A stretch of 64,000 bases of DNA from SAR202 cluster bacterium (GCA_009392195.1 VFGY01000037.1:62001-126000); one strand, 5' to 3'. Numbered from the stretch's first letter, positions 11,077 through 22,788 are shown. Program-made: numbers and translations. Notes: generated by a model not told the origin, from the letters alone.

Positions 11077-11110
11077 AACATCCCCCCTACGCTTGGGTAA
11101 GGGGGATGTT
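11077..11110 (-). terminator. Rho-independent terminator downstream of the 11147..13492 gene
   Basis: 10-bp stem AACATCCCCC / GGGGGATGTT with a T-run on the minus strand (aaaaaaa at 11072-11078 on plus). Confidence 0.85.
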
Positions 11111-11146
11111 AACTAAGCTAGTTAGTAAATATACTTACTATATAGT

Positions 11147-13492
11147 TTACTGAGGTGGTACCAAAGTATCGGCACTGTCCATGTAAACCAAGTAACCTTT
11201 ACCTACTTCAACTGTTGAAGCTGGAGCAAGGTGACCCTCAGCATCTATACCGAGAACCATTACTTCGCTAACACTACCAAAGTAAGTTGAAGCATTCTGG
11301 CTAGCACCAGCAGCCTGGTCACCACTAAGGTCTAGTACAGGAACGAAGTTCCAACCAGAGCTTAATGAGACTGTTCTAGGCAATGCTCTCTCTGCAAGCT
11401 TAACTCTTGGTATCAATACTTCTAATGCTTGGAAAGTAGTTGTCCTTACCAAATAAGCTGTAGAAGAATCGATTGTGCTCAAAGTACCTTCAAACTTATT
11501 ACCGTTGTCAGGATTTCTTTCAGCTACTAACCAACCACCTGCTGCTGAAGGATCGTAAGTCATCACCATGTTAATTGGATGAGTACTTGCTATCACATCA
11601 TTTATGTCACTGCTAGTTGGTTCACCTGATAGAGATATCAAGTTGAATCCTGGCTTAAGAGCAATACTTAACGCAGCTCTTGTTGTTACAGTAAACTTCT
11701 TCTCCTCAGAAAGAGTGTTTCCTGCATTGTCAACAGCAGTTATAGCAACGGTGTGTTCACCTACTGTCCAACCACCTGTTGGTGCAGCTAGTGTATATGT
11801 AATGTTATCAATCGTATTGATTGTTGCAGCAGTGCCATCAACAGTAATGCTGCTTACAGAAACAGTTGAATGACTGTCATGAGTCAATGCACCTGTTGTA
11901 TATTCATCATCTTCAGCAGTATATGCGAGGTTCACAAATGCCTCTGCATCGTCTGTGGAGGATGGTGATACAGCAACTGCTCCAACTGCTTTATCAACTT
12001 CAAACAACGTAGCAGATGTGTTACCTGCATCCGATGCATGACCAGATGTCTGAGTGTTACCTGCAGTATCTGTCAAAGAGATATATACGTTGTATAGACC
12101 TTTATCGCCCGCATCAGAGAACTTGTACACCCAAGAGAAGGATGTACCTGCTGCTACAGTTGTAAAGGAATTAGCAACTTCAGCTGTAGTAGTTGCAACA
12201 TTATTATTAGTTCCAACTTTCTTGACTTCAGCTGTACTTATTACAGGAGCTACAACAGTTTCATCCGTTGAAATCGCTAAAGTGATCGATTCGGATGTAG
12301 CTGCTCTACCAGAAGTACTGGTTCCTGTAAGAGTAGCTGTAATCACTGGCTTCAAACCGTCTGTTGCAGTAATTTCACCTACAGCAGTAGTGTTACCAGC
12401 ATCGTCTTGGATATCACCTACAATTCTAACTACAGGAGTAGCGTCTGCAGGCATATCATTCTTTAATGTTATAAATACATGGTCGTTAAGATTAGTCTTA
12501 TCGAACCATTCTGCTTTCTCGACATCTAGATCTGCGTTATTCAAAAGAATACGGAAGTCAGATCCGTCAGCATCGATACTTGCTCCACTCAATTTATCAG
12601 AGAATCCAACTCTGATAGCTTTTCGGTTGCTAGCAGCCGTGATAGCTCCAGCAGTTGTAGATGTATCTGCTGTTTCGCCTGTTCCGGCTTTATCAGAACC
12701 AGAAGTAACTAAAGCAGGAGGTGTCAAGTCTATCTCTACATCTAACCCCGTAGCTGTTGTTGAGTTACCCAAAGCGTCCAACGCAGTTATTGACCATGTA
12801 TGAGCTGCTTCAGATAAAGTCAAACCAACAGAAATTCTCCAGCTTCCGCTTCCAAGATCTGTAACTACAGGACTGAAAGCAGCACTATCAACAGTAATCG
12901 TATTATTACCTTGAACAGCACTTGCAGTAGAACCTACGCCGATTCCAGCGTCAGTTACTTCAGCCTGGAATAACTGTGATTGACTCCTGCTAGATGTTGC
13001 ATCTACAGGACTCTTGTTAGAAATCACAGGACCAGTTGCATCAACTGTTGAATAAGCAACGCTGTCAGAAGTAAGCGCTACTATAGTCAAATTGCCAGCT
13101 GTTGTATATGAAACATTTATAGTTTCACCATCAGCTGCCTTTATCGTAGTACCTGTTGTAGTACTAGATGTGACACTATATGTACCCGTAAAGATACCGG
13201 TGTTAGCACCAGTTTCTGTAAGACCGAGTGTAACTGTCTCACCTGTTGTAAGGTTTTTCACAACAGTCGCGGATGCTGCTACTGTATCTGCAGATGATGC
13301 ATTACCATTCCTGGCAACATCAGTAACCGTTACAGTAACCGTACTATCAGCAACAGCGTTGTTACTGACGTACTTTTGGCCTAGCGACACTGATACTGAC
13401 TGTGCTGATGCAGTACCCATGTACAACATAGCTCCAGATACCAGCGTAACTACTGCCACCAGCAGTGCTGAAAATTTCGCAAATTTATTCAC
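11147..13492 (-). CDS. Large secreted Ig-like/Big-type surface protein, candidate S-layer protein
   Basis: GTG start, signal peptide (KFSALLVAVVTLVSGAMLYMGTASAQS), repeated Ig-like beta segments (TVTVTVTDVARNGNA, ITALDALGNST, ITAVDNAGNTL), C-terminal LKPGFNLISLSGEP domain, strong dedicated terminator. Confidence 0.8.
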   Translation of the reverse strand: MNKFAKFSALLVAVVTLVSGAMLYMGTASAQSVSVSLGQKYVSNNAVADSTVTVTVTDVARNGNASSADTVAASATVVKNLTTGETVTLGLTETGANTGIFTGTYSVTSSTTTGTTIKAADGETINVSYTTAGNLTIVALTSDSVAYSTVDATGPVISNKSPVDATSSRSQSQLFQAEVTDAGIGVGSTASAVQGNNTITVDSAAFSPVVTDLGSGSWRISVGLTLSEAAHTWSITALDALGNSTTATGLDVEIDLTPPALVTSGSDKAGTGETADTSTTAGAITAASNRKAIRVGFSDKLSGASIDADGSDFRILLNNADLDVEKAEWFDKTNLNDHVFITLKNDMPADATPVVRIVGDIQDDAGNTTAVGEITATDGLKPVITATLTGTSTSGRAATSESITLAISTDETVVAPVISTAEVKKVGTNNNVATTTAEVANSFTTVAAGTSFSWVYKFSDAGDKGLYNVYISLTDTAGNTQTSGHASDAGNTSATLFEVDKAVGAVAVSPSSTDDAEAFVNLAYTAEDDEYTTGALTHDSHSTVSVSSITVDGTAATINTIDNITYTLAAPTGGWTVGEHTVAITAVDNAGNTLSEEKKFTVTTRAALSIALKPGFNLISLSGEPTSSDINDVIASTHPINMVMTYDPSAAGGWLVAERNPDNGNKFEGTLSTIDSSTAYLVRTTTFQALEVLIPRVKLAERALPRTVSLSSGWNFVPVLDLSGDQAAGASQNASTYFGSVSEVMVLGIDAEGHLAPASTVEVGKGYLVYMDSADTLVPPQ

Positions 13493-13845
13493 GACGACCC
13501 CCTTTTGATATTCCTATTAACTATTTTTTGTTAAGGGTAGAATATTTTCCTATATTTATTTTTGTATATTTAAATACGAATAAGTATCTGACACAGAATG
13601 AATTTTTACACTACGAATATTTGATTGTCAAGCAAGTTGCAACCCTTATTTCCGAGAATTCTCAAACTAAAAATAAAGCTTGTTAATTTTGTGTATTTTA
13701 GCATTAAATCCATACCAAATTTATATATAACGAAATATTATATTAGAGGATTTTATATGTCAACTTAATCTGCATACATAAAATCCCGAATATCGCTTAG
13801 GGTTGATTCAAAACATCATTAAGACACTATTGTTTGATTTGAACC

Positions 13846-15177
13846 TCATGAATTAGAACCATTACTCGTCTTATTAAGTTTCCCTAGAAAATCTTCGTTG
13901 CTTTTACTTTTAGACATGAACCCCAACACTTTTTGCGTCACATCAGATGAGTCTCCATCCCTATTATCTCCAGATATGGAAACCATTCTTCTCAACAACC
14001 ATATTTGCTTAAGTATCTTTTCATCAAGCAATAATTCTTCTCTTCTTGTACCGCTTCTTGTAATATCTATGGCCGGGAAAACTCTTTTTTCAGATAGTTT
14101 ACGCTCTAGGTGAACTTCCATATTACCAGTACCCTTAAATTCTTCATAAATAACATCATCCATCCTGCTACCGGTTTCTACAAGACATGCTGCAATTATA
14201 GTCAAACTACCACCATCTTCAGCATTCCTAGCAGCACCAAAAAATTTTTTCGGCGGGTAAAGAGCCACAGGATCTATACCCCCAGAAAGGGTTCTTCCAC
14301 TCGTAGGTACAGCTAAATTGTAAGCTCTAGTCAATCTAGTTAAACTATCTAATAGAATCACAACATCCGTACCCGCCTCAACAAGTCTTTTTGATCTCTC
14401 CAAAACCAATTCTGCTACCTTACAATGATCTTCAACTGGTTCATCAAAGGTAGAACTATAAACCTCTCCATCAACTGAGCGTATCATATCGGTAACCTCT
14501 TCAGGTCTTTCGCCAATGAGCGCTACCATCAGGTGCACTTCAGGAAAATTATCTGTGATTCCATTAGCTATTTGCTTTAATAGGGTGGTCTTACCAGCTT
14601 TGGGAGGAGACACTATCATGCCCCTTTGGCCACGTCCTATCGGTGCGACCATATCAATTAAGCGAGTGGATAATTGGTCTGGCTTTGTTTCCAACTTAAG
14701 AAGATCTTTAGGAAATATAGGAGTCAATTTTTCAAAATGAGGCCTGTTTTTTGATGATTCTGGCTCTAAAGTATTAACCGTCTCGACCTTAATTAAACCA
14801 AAATATCTTTCTCCGTTTTTCGGAGGTCTAACTTGACCCGAAACTTCATCTCCAGTCCTTAAGCTGAATCTCCTTATTTGTGATTGAGAAACGTATACAT
14901 CACTAGAATTCTTGTGCTGACCCTTGGATTTCAAAAAACCAAACCCATCATTAGTAATAGACAAAACACCATTAGCCACTATATCCACACCGCCTTCCAC
15001 AATATGAGTTATTAATTTAGCAACTAAATCTCTACGCTTGGGATTAGCTCCTTCATCATACAAACCTAATTCGAACGCTTCTTGAAACAAATCAGCGTCG
15101 GTTCTACTTTGAAATTCGAGTATATCCAATTTCTCAGAATCTTGTTCGGAGGCTTTATCAACTTTCTTTTTGGGCAT
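13846..15177 (-). CDS. rho: Transcription termination factor Rho
   Basis: DGFGFLKS cold-shock-like RNA-binding domain, [16 protein letters not shown]-loop, [23 protein letters not shown]. Confidence 0.95.
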   Translation of the reverse strand: MPKKKVDKASEQDSEKLDILEFQSRTDADLFQEAFELGLYDEGANPKRRDLVAKLITHIVEGGVDIVANGVLSITNDGFGFLKSKGQHKNSSDVYVSQSQIRRFSLRTGDEVSGQVRPPKNGERYFGLIKVETVNTLEPESSKNRPHFEKLTPIFPKDLLKLETKPDQLSTRLIDMVAPIGRGQRGMIVSPPKAGKTTLLKQIANGITDNFPEVHLMVALIGERPEEVTDMIRSVDGEVYSSTFDEPVEDHCKVAELVLERSKRLVEAGTDVVILLDSLTRLTRAYNLAVPTSGRTLSGGIDPVALYPPKKFFGAARNAEDGGSLTIIAACLVETGSRMDDVIYEEFKGTGNMEVHLERKLSEKRVFPAIDITRSGTRREELLLDEKILKQIWLLRRMVSISGDNRDGDSSDVTQKVLGFMSKSKSNEDFLGKLNKTSNGSNS

Positions 15178-15490
15178 TTTACTTCACTCTATGATTTACA
15201 AACTTTATTTAAAACTCGACCACTATGTAGGCAAGGAACTTAAAATTCCGATATCAAACATTTTGACGTTATTGTGATTAATGAATCCGATAAAATTACT
15301 GTTTATTTTATTGCAATTTGCATGTTTAGGTAGGTTGTAGTGTCGAGCGGAAAACAGAATGGCTAGCGGGGCTAATCAAATCTGAGGAAAACTTGGATAA
15401 TTGGATAAGTGTTTCAACTATATCGCCATAATAACATATCAATAAAACATAGTCTAGATTTTATATAAATAATGGATTATGAACCAACAT

Positions 15491-17122
15491 CTAATCCATA
15501 TTCAATGAATGCTGTCCACCTTCTCTAATTACGGAGGCAGCATTTCCGATAAAATCTTTAAATATAGGATGAGGTTTATTAGGTCTTGATAAAAATTCTG
15601 GATGAAATTGGACACCAAGCATAAATGGATGGATTCTATGTTCCATTATTTCTACTAATTTACCATCTGGAGATTTACCACTAGCAATCAAATCAACTTC
15701 CTCAAAATCTTCTAAATATCTATTATTAACCTCAAATCGATGCCTGTGCCTTTCATTGACAAGATCTAAGCCATAAGCAGTTTTTGCTTTTGTACCATCC
15801 ATCAATTTACAAGGATATATTCCAAGCCTCATTGTCCCACCCATATCCGTTATATTTTTTTGCTCCGGCATTAAATCTATTACTGGTTCAGATACTTTAT
15901 CTTTAAATTCAGTAGAATTTGCTCCGTGTAAAGACAAAAGATGCCTGGCCATTGATATAACCATAACCTGCATTCCTAAGCAAAGACCTAAATAAGGTAC
16001 TTTATTTAAATATGCATATTTAGCTGTCTCAATCATTCCCTCGATTCCTCGAGGACCAAACCCACCAGGAACAACTATACCCGAGACAGTTGAAAGGACA
16101 TTTTCTGGGCCACTCAACTCTATATCCTCAGCATGAATCCATTTGATGTGTAATTTGTAACCACGCTTAAGTGCGGCATGAGTCAAAGACTCTTTAACTG
16201 AAATATAAGCATCCTTTAAATCAATATATTTTCCAACAACTGCTATTTCCATATTCGACTTACAATTCAACATACCTTGAACCATAATATCCCAATCAAC
16301 CATATCTACATTCTTACCAGACAAACTAAGTGCATTAACAATCAAGCTTCCTAACCCTTCCTCTTCTAAAATTAACGGGATCTGATAAATGTTTGGTACA
16401 GTAGGCATGCCAATAACGCCTTTTCTTGAAACATCGCAATGAATTGCTATTTTATCTTTTATATCTTCATCAACGTCGTATTCACTTCGACATAATATCG
16501 CATCAGGCTGTATTCCTATAGCTCTAAGTTCTTTGACGCTATGTTGTGTTGGTTTGGTCTTAAGTTCGCCAGTAGCGTTGATAAAAGGGAGATAAGTTAC
16601 ATGTATATAAAAAACATTATCTCTACCAACCTCATTTCTTAACTGCCTAATAGCTTCAAGAAAAGGTTGTCCTTCAATATCTCCAACAGTACCACCAACT
16701 TCAACTATTACAACTTCTGATTTACTCTCATCGCCAACAGCTATTATTCTCTTTTTTATAGCATCAGTTACATGAGGAACCGATTGAATAGTCCCTCCCA
16801 AAAATTCTCCTTTTCTCTCACGTGCCAAAACATCCACATAGACTTGACCAGCAGTCATATTGGACAATTTATCTAAATTAATATCAATAAATCGCTCGTA
16901 ATGACCTAAATCCAAGTCGGTTTCGGAACCATCTTCTGTTACAAAAACCTCCCCATGCTGATATGGTGACATAGTTCCAGGGTCAACATTAAGATATGGA
17001 TCAAGTTTTAGCACTGAAATCGAAAGTTTACGATTTTTGAGAATACGTCCTATTGAGGCAGTGGTTATACCTTTACCTACTGAACTGACTACTCCACCTG
17101 TTACAAAAATATACTTTGCCAA
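15491..17122 (-). CDS. pyrG: CTP synthase
   Basis: [28 protein letters not shown]-terminal glutaminase ([24 protein letters not shown]). Confidence 0.96.
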   Translation of the reverse strand: MAKYIFVTGGVVSSVGKGITTASIGRILKNRKLSISVLKLDPYLNVDPGTMSPYQHGEVFVTEDGSETDLDLGHYERFIDINLDKLSNMTAGQVYVDVLARERKGEFLGGTIQSVPHVTDAIKKRIIAVGDESKSEVVIVEVGGTVGDIEGQPFLEAIRQLRNEVGRDNVFYIHVTYLPFINATGELKTKPTQHSVKELRAIGIQPDAILCRSEYDVDEDIKDKIAIHCDVSRKGVIGMPTVPNIYQIPLILEEEGLGSLIVNALSLSGKNVDMVDWDIMVQGMLNCKSNMEIAVVGKYIDLKDAYISVKESLTHAALKRGYKLHIKWIHAEDIELSGPENVLSTVSGIVVPGGFGPRGIEGMIETAKYAYLNKVPYLGLCLGMQVMVISMARHLLSLHGANSTEFKDKVSEPVIDLMPEQKNITDMGGTMRLGIYPCKLMDGTKAKTAYGLDLVNERHRHRFEVNNRYLEDFEEVDLIASGKSPDGKLVEIMEHRIHPFMLGVQFHPEFLSRPNKPHPIFKDFIGNAASVIREGGQHSLNMD

Positions 17123-17326
17123 ATTATCAAATACCTTGTATCACATATACAGATTAGAAGTTTACTATTACCACCACTTGGTGGCTACACTTTCCATGAG
17201 TGAAACTACTTATTGTTGGAAGTATATGTTTGTCTGTTTTTTCTTGTCAACTAAACAGTCTCCACCAAATATTTAAAATGTTATTATGTTGATAAATTAT
17301 AAGTATTATTGAAAGGAATTAATAAA

Positions 17327-18235
17327 ATGCGATTTTATAAAGTAGTCAATAATAATACAAAAGAAGTCTTTTTAACCGCACAAATAGATGACAGCACACT
17401 TTGCGGTATGGCTTACAACGATGGACCGTTATCAAGCATTGAAAAATTGCTGGAATTAACCGATGGTAACTTCACCGCCTTAGATAATCTAGCTTTGTCG
17501 TTATTGAACCCAACAAACCTTAAGATCAATTTAGAAGACTTGATTTCTTCATCTAAAGAAAAATCTGGCCTATTTAGAATGTGCCAACCTTATACACCTA
17601 CAGAAATATGGGCTGCTGGAGTAACTTATAAATCAAGTGAGCTTGAACGTAAAAGAGAAAGTGAAACCCCTGACGTATATGCAAAAGTATACAATTCAGA
17701 CCGACCAGAAATTTTTTTTAAGGCAACAAAAGAAAGGTCTGTCGGCCCATTTGACGAAATCGGCATTAGGCAAGATTCACACTGGAATGTCCCAGAAGCA
17801 GAATTAGCACTAGTTTTATATCAAAATGAGATAGTTGGATATACAATTGGCAATGATATGAGTAGCAGATCAATCGAAGGAGAAAATCCTTTATACCTAC
17901 CACAAGCTAAAACATATAATAAATGTTGTGCTATTGGGCCTAGTTTTGCAACTATTGGTAGCTTGACTAACCCTAAGGCGTTAACTATAGAATGTTCTAT
18001 ATTTAGAAAAGATCAACTCATATTCAAAGAACACTCTTCAACTTCGCTCATGTCTCGAGAATTCGAAAATCTCAAAAAATGGCTAATCAAAAGTAACTCC
18101 GTGCCGAACATGACAACTTTTTTAACGGGAACACCGATAATACCACCACCTGAATTCAGCTTGTTAGAAGGGGACTTGGTACGTATAGAAATAACTGATA
18201 TTGGTATATTGGAAAACAGCGTAGTAACAGTATAA
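17327..18235 (+). CDS. Fumarylacetoacetate hydrolase family protein, most like 2-dehydro-3-deoxy-D-arabinonate dehydratase
   Basis: EIWAAGVTYKSSELERKRESETPDVYAKVYNSDRPEIFFKATKERSVGP, PEAELALVLYQ, IGNDMSSRSIEGENPLYLPQAKTY. MRFYKVV start chosen because of an upstream AAAGGA; ORF track start is 17309. Confidence 0.8.
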   Translation: MRFYKVVNNNTKEVFLTAQIDDSTLCGMAYNDGPLSSIEKLLELTDGNFTALDNLALSLLNPTNLKINLEDLISSSKEKSGLFRMCQPYTPTEIWAAGVTYKSSELERKRESETPDVYAKVYNSDRPEIFFKATKERSVGPFDEIGIRQDSHWNVPEAELALVLYQNEIVGYTIGNDMSSRSIEGENPLYLPQAKTYNKCCAIGPSFATIGSLTNPKALTIECSIFRKDQLIFKEHSSTSLMSREFENLKKWLIKSNSVPNMTTFLTGTPIIPPPEFSLLEGDLVRIEITDIGILENSVVTV

Positions 18236-18243
18236 ATATTGTT

Positions 18244-19038
18244 TCAAGCGTATGTGAGGCCACCATCTAAATATATAGTCTGGCCGGTCATATAGTTGGA
18301 TGCATCTGAAACCAGATATGCCGCTAAATAACCTACTTCGTTTAAATCGCCAAATCTACCTAAAGGTACGTTTGATTTAGCCCATTCTTCTCTTTCTTTC
18401 AAAAATTGCTCATCCTCTAAATCAGCATCTGGAAAAGCACCAGGAGCAATAGAATTAACCAATATATTATATGGCGCCCATTCTAGAGCCAAAGCTTGCG
18501 TAAATCTAGCCAATCCAGCCTTTCCTGCTGCGTATGCAGTCATATGAGAAGACCCTTGTCTTGCTGCAACACCTGTGATGTTTATCACTTTACCCTTTTT
18601 CCGCTTAAGAAAATGTGGACCAATAGTTTTGCAACCCAAAAATGCGTGGTTTAAATTTATATCTATTATTTTATTCCAATCCGTTATCGTCATTGAAGAT
18701 TCATTACCGGGCAAGTTAGCCACTGGTTTTGATATCGCATCTCCTAAATTATTTATAAGTACATCGATACTGCCAAATTTTTGTAAGGCAAAATCTATTG
18801 TCCTATCCCACCCGGAAATTGTAGTGTTATCTGTAGACAACACCTCAATATTTACACCTACAGAATTAAGCTCTTCAACTAATTTTTTTAAATACACATT
18901 AGTTAAAGCTGTGCATAGTATATTTGCACCAGATCCTGCCAGTACCCTTGTAATCCCTTTTCCTATCCCTCTCGAAGCACCCGTAATAACAATATTCTTG
19001 CCAGAGATATCAAATTGTTTTAAAACAGACAAAATCAC
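18244..19038 (-). CDS. SDR-family oxidoreductase
   Basis: TGASRGIGKGI cofactor motif, INNLG, YAAGKAGLARFTQALALEWA, C-terminal YMTGQTIYLDGG. Confidence 0.9.
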   Translation of the reverse strand: MILSVLKQFDISGKNIVITGASRGIGKGITRVLAGSGANILCTALTNVYLKKLVEELNSVGVNIEVLSTDNTTISGWDRTIDFALQKFGSIDVLINNLGDAISKPVANLPGNESSMTITDWNKIIDINLNHAFLGCKTIGPHFLKRKKGKVINITGVAARQGSSHMTAYAAGKAGLARFTQALALEWAPYNILVNSIAPGAFPDADLEDEQFLKEREEWAKSNVPLGRFGDLNEVGYLAAYLVSDASNYMTGQTIYLDGGLTYA

Positions 19039-19070
19039 CTCGCATATAAATCATTATCCGCACAATTCTC

Positions 19071-19952
19071 CTAACACTCTGATAATTCTCTCACTGTGGC
19101 CCCAATCTGGGCAGGTGAATTTATTATAGAGCACCCTGCTGATTTTAAAGCATTGATTTTATCCATTGCACTTCCAGATTTACCTGTAATTATTGCTCCT
19201 GCATGACCCATTCTTCTATTAGCAGGGGCACTTTTACCAACAATTAAAGCTGCAATTGGTTTATTAAAATCATTTTTTATATAATCTGCTGCTTCTTGCT
19301 CTTTAGTACCTCCAATTTCACCAATCATAACAACTGAATCGGTATTCGGATCGTTATTAAACAATTTCAAAACATCAACAAATGATGTTCCTACAACTGG
19401 GTCACCACCTATGCCTATGCAAGTTGATTGACCAATACCTAATTCTGTTAGTTGAGCTACTGCTTCATAAGTAAGAGTCCCGCTTCTTGAAACTATTCCA
19501 ACTCTACCAGGCTTATGTATATTACCAGGCATTATACCAACTTTACATTTGTCTCCTGGTGAAATAAGCCCAGGGCAATTTGGCCCAATTAATCTTACAT
19601 TCTCTTTTAACCTAATACTGTTTATTACTCTCAAAGTATCGCTTACTGGAATCCCCTCAGCAATTACTATTATAGTTTTAATTCCCGAATCAACGGCTTC
19701 AAATATAGCGTCAGGAGCAAATGCGGGAGGAACGAATATCAAAGAGGTGTTCGCATTAGTCTCTTTTACGGCAATTTTCATATTTTCGTAAACATCTAAA
19801 TCACCAAATATTTTAGAACCACCTTTGCCTGGAGTAACACCACCAACTATCTTAGTTCCATATTCTAAGCATTTCTCAGCATGGAAACTTCCTTCTTTCC
19901 CAGTTATCCCTTGAACTAAGACAATTGTATCTTTATTTATTATTATCGACAT
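19071..19952 (-). CDS. sucD: Succinate-CoA ligase (ADP/GDP-forming) alpha subunit
   Basis: [45 protein letters not shown]. Confidence 0.94.
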   Translation of the reverse strand: MSIIINKDTIVLVQGITGKEGSFHAEKCLEYGTKIVGGVTPGKGGSKIFGDLDVYENMKIAVKETNANTSLIFVPPAFAPDAIFEAVDSGIKTIIVIAEGIPVSDTLRVINSIRLKENVRLIGPNCPGLISPGDKCKVGIMPGNIHKPGRVGIVSRSGTLTYEAVAQLTELGIGQSTCIGIGGDPVVGTSFVDVLKLFNNDPNTDSVVMIGEIGGTKEQEAADYIKNDFNKPIAALIVGKSAPANRRMGHAGAIITGKSGSAMDKINALKSAGCSIINSPAQIGATVRELSEC

Positions 19953-19957
19953 TGATT

Positions 19958-21112
19958 TTAACTCTCCCTGATCGCAATTGAAGCATCATCCAAATTTTGT
20001 ACGAAAACAACCTGTAAATCAGATTGTTTTAATATAGAAATACCCTCATCTGCATTAGTACCAGCCATGCGAACCACCAATGGAACATTTTTGTTTTCTA
20101 CACTATCAAACGCTTTAATGATTCCAGTTGCTACTAAATCACAACGAAGAATACCACCAAAGATATTCACCAATATCTTTTCGACATCACTATCCGACAG
20201 TATGATTTTCATCGCTTCGCAAACCTTATCAGGGCTTGCTCCTCCACCAACATCTAAAAAATTTGCTGGTCCAGAACCTGAACTAGTAGTAACATCCATT
20301 GTTGCCATAGCTAAACCAGCACCATTTACCAAACAACCGACGTCTCCATCCAATTTGACATAGCTAATATTATGTTCACGGGCAATAGATTCCAAAGGAT
20401 CCTCTTGAGCAATATCCCTTAATTTGAATAATTCTTTATTTTTATATAAAGCATCATCATCAAATAAAATCTTTGCGTCAGCAGCAATTAAATCCCCACT
20501 ATCTGTAATTGCTAAAGGATTGATTTCTATCAAAGAACAATAATACTTACTATATATTTGATACATGCTTGTCAAAATATGAAATACTGATTTACGTTTT
20601 TCGAAATCTATCTCTGCTTCATAAATTAAATCTCTAACCTGATAGTCCATCAAACCAATAACTGGATCAATCTCGCATCGCTTGATTTTTTCAGGAGATT
20701 TTTCTGCTAATTCTTCTATATCAACTCCACCAAATTTACTTAACATAGCTATATGTGTTTCGGTTTCAGGATTTGCCAAAATTGATATATATATTTCTCC
20801 GGATATGTTAATTGGCTCTTCTATCAATACTGATGAAACCAATAATCCGTTAGGTCCTGACTGTTCAGTATATAATCGAGATCCTATTAGACGTGCTGCT
20901 TCTGTCTTGGATTCTTCAGCGTTTTGAACTAACTTAACTCCTCCAGCCTTACCTCTACCACCAGAATATACTTGTGCTTTAACAACACACCTACCTCCTA
21001 ATCCTCTAGCTAAATCGAAGGCGACTTCCGGGTTTTCGGCATTACCTCCTTTTGGAATTTTTATTCCAAAATTGCTAATAATTTCTTTTGCTTGATATTC
21101 GTGTATCCTCAA
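19958..21112 (-). CDS. sucC: Succinate-CoA ligase beta subunit
   Basis: [50 protein letters not shown]; 5 bp upstream of sucD. Confidence 0.94.
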   Translation of the reverse strand: MRIHEYQAKEIISNFGIKIPKGGNAENPEVAFDLARGLGGRCVVKAQVYSGGRGKAGGVKLVQNAEESKTEAARLIGSRLYTEQSGPNGLLVSSVLIEEPINISGEIYISILANPETETHIAMLSKFGGVDIEELAEKSPEKIKRCEIDPVIGLMDYQVRDLIYEAEIDFEKRKSVFHILTSMYQIYSKYYCSLIEINPLAITDSGDLIAADAKILFDDDALYKNKELFKLRDIAQEDPLESIAREHNISYVKLDGDVGCLVNGAGLAMATMDVTTSSGSGPANFLDVGGGASPDKVCEAMKIILSDSDVEKILVNIFGGILRCDLVATGIIKAFDSVENKNVPLVVRMAGTNADEGISILKQSDLQVVFVQNLDDASIAIRES

Positions 21113-21169
21113 TTATATTTACCTCTATAAGCATTTGAGTTTAAAACTCAAAATATTAGTACCTCATGG

Positions 21170-21256
21170 CGGAGGGAGTGGGATTCGAACCCACGATACC
21201 GTTGCCGATATAACGGTTTTCAAGACCGTCGCATTCGTCCACTCTGCCATCCCTCC
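21170..21256 (-). tRNA. tRNA-Ser(TGA); encoded CCA extends to 21167
   Basis: Revcomp GGAGGGATGGCAGAGTGG...GGTCTTGAAAACC...GTGGGTTCGAATCCCACTCCCTCCG CCA; acceptor, anticodon (TGA), T-arm and long variable arm present. Confidence 0.95.
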
Positions 21257-21408
21257 ATTGTGAAAATCGAAAATAAAATAATTCTCATTGCCTTATAAGA
21301 AACTTATTTTAATTTATTAAACCAAAAACCAACAATTCAAAATATGATTGCAAACCATTAAATTAAAAAAGATAACCGTATCAAACATATATAACACAAG
21401 ATTGGTTG

Positions 21409-22734
21409 CTATCTAAACATTGAAAGCCCCTTTAAATCACCTTTGCTCATTCGTTTCATCATTTTTTTCATTTGAGAAAACTGATTTAGTAAATTATTCA
21501 CATCATTGGGTTTTGTACCACTTCCTTTTGCTATTCTCCTTCGCCTGCTACCATCAATAATTCCTGGTTTTCTTCTTTCATTCAACGTCATTGAGCTTAC
21601 AATGGCTTCTATCTTCCTAAGGTTTTTTTCTCCATCTTCACCGTTCGGTAACTGAATATTTTTTTTGGATAATCCAGGGATTTTTTCAATAAGCCCGGTT
21701 AATGAACCCATTTTTTTTATTTGATTCATTTGAGCAACTAAATCATTTAAATCAAATTCGTCTCTTTTTATCTTCTTTTCTAATTGCTTTGCTTGGTTAT
21801 GGCTAAATGACTTACCAGCGATTTCACTTAAACCAGCGATATCTCCCATTCCCAATATCCTTGATGCTATTCGATCTGGGTGAAATATTTCTATATCATT
21901 TATTTTTTCTCCCGTACCCAGGAATTTCAAAGGGACACCAGTTGTATAAACTACCGATAACGCCGCTCCTCCACGAGCATCTCCATCAATCTTAGTTAAC
22001 ACTACACCTGTTAATCCAATGTCTTTCGCAAAAGTTTCAGCCACGTTAACCGAATCCTGACCAGCCATCGCGTCTAATACAAGTAAAGTCTCAATTGGAT
22101 TGGCTTTAGCATAAATTTGCTTTAATTCTTTCATCAGGTCTTCATCTACCTGAAATCTTCCAGCAGTATCAATTAAAATACAAGTTGCTTGCCTTTTAGT
22201 TGCAAATTCTATCCCTCTTGTTACAACCTCGGGCGCTGAGTCACTGATTTTTGGAGAATAGACTGCAACCTCAATAGAATCACCTAAGATGTTCAGTTGT
22301 TCAACAGCAGCAGGTCTATGTATATCAGCAGCTATCAAAACAGGTGTTTGTCCATTAGTTTTTAAATGCGCAGCCAGTTTCGCAGTTGTAGTGGTTTTAC
22401 CCGAACCATTAAGTCCGACAATTAAAATTACTGGAATAGACTCAGATTTCAATTGCAATTCACTTACTTCAGAACCAAGAATGGAAGTTAAAACCTCCGA
22501 AGTAACATTTAGAATTACCTGTGAAGGAGCAACGCTGGTACGCAACTCTACAGAATTACACTTTTCTCTTATGTTTTCTATAATCTGCTTTACAACCTTA
22601 AACCCAACATCTGCTTCCAATAAGGCAATTCTTATCTCACGTAGAACTTTATCAATATCTTTTTCACTTAGGGTACCCTTCTTACCCAGCATGAAAAAGA
22701 TATCATTTAATTTTGTGGAGATAGAATCAAACAT
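21409..22734 (-). CDS. ffh: Signal recognition particle protein Ffh
   Basis: GLNGSGKTTTTAKLAAHL, DTAGRFQVDEDLM, Met-rich C-terminal M domain. Confidence 0.95.
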   Translation of the reverse strand: MFDSISTKLNDIFFMLGKKGTLSEKDIDKVLREIRIALLEADVGFKVVKQIIENIREKCNSVELRTSVAPSQVILNVTSEVLTSILGSEVSELQLKSESIPVILIVGLNGSGKTTTTAKLAAHLKTNGQTPVLIAADIHRPAAVEQLNILGDSIEVAVYSPKISDSAPEVVTRGIEFATKRQATCILIDTAGRFQVDEDLMKELKQIYAKANPIETLLVLDAMAGQDSVNVAETFAKDIGLTGVVLTKIDGDARGGAALSVVYTTGVPLKFLGTGEKINDIEIFHPDRIASRILGMGDIAGLSEIAGKSFSHNQAKQLEKKIKRDEFDLNDLVAQMNQIKKMGSLTGLIEKIPGLSKKNIQLPNGEDGEKNLRKIEAIVSSMTLNERRKPGIIDGSRRRRIAKGSGTKPNDVNNLLNQFSQMKKMMKRMSKGDLKGLSMFR

Positions 22735-22788
22735 ACAGCATTAAACCAATAAACCCATCAAACGCAATTTTGAGGACTTATTAAAAAA

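Noticed and set aside
11604-13508. Several plus-strand ORFs (89, 249, 138 aa) opposite the Ig-like gene
   Set aside because: Low-complexity V/A/S-rich shadows; the minus-strand ORF has a signal peptide, domains, SD and terminator.
13748-13786. GGATTTTAT/ATAAAATCC inverted repeat downstream of rho
   Set aside because: AT-rich 9-bp arms with a 21-nt loop and no clear T-run; could arise by chance, so not called as a terminator.
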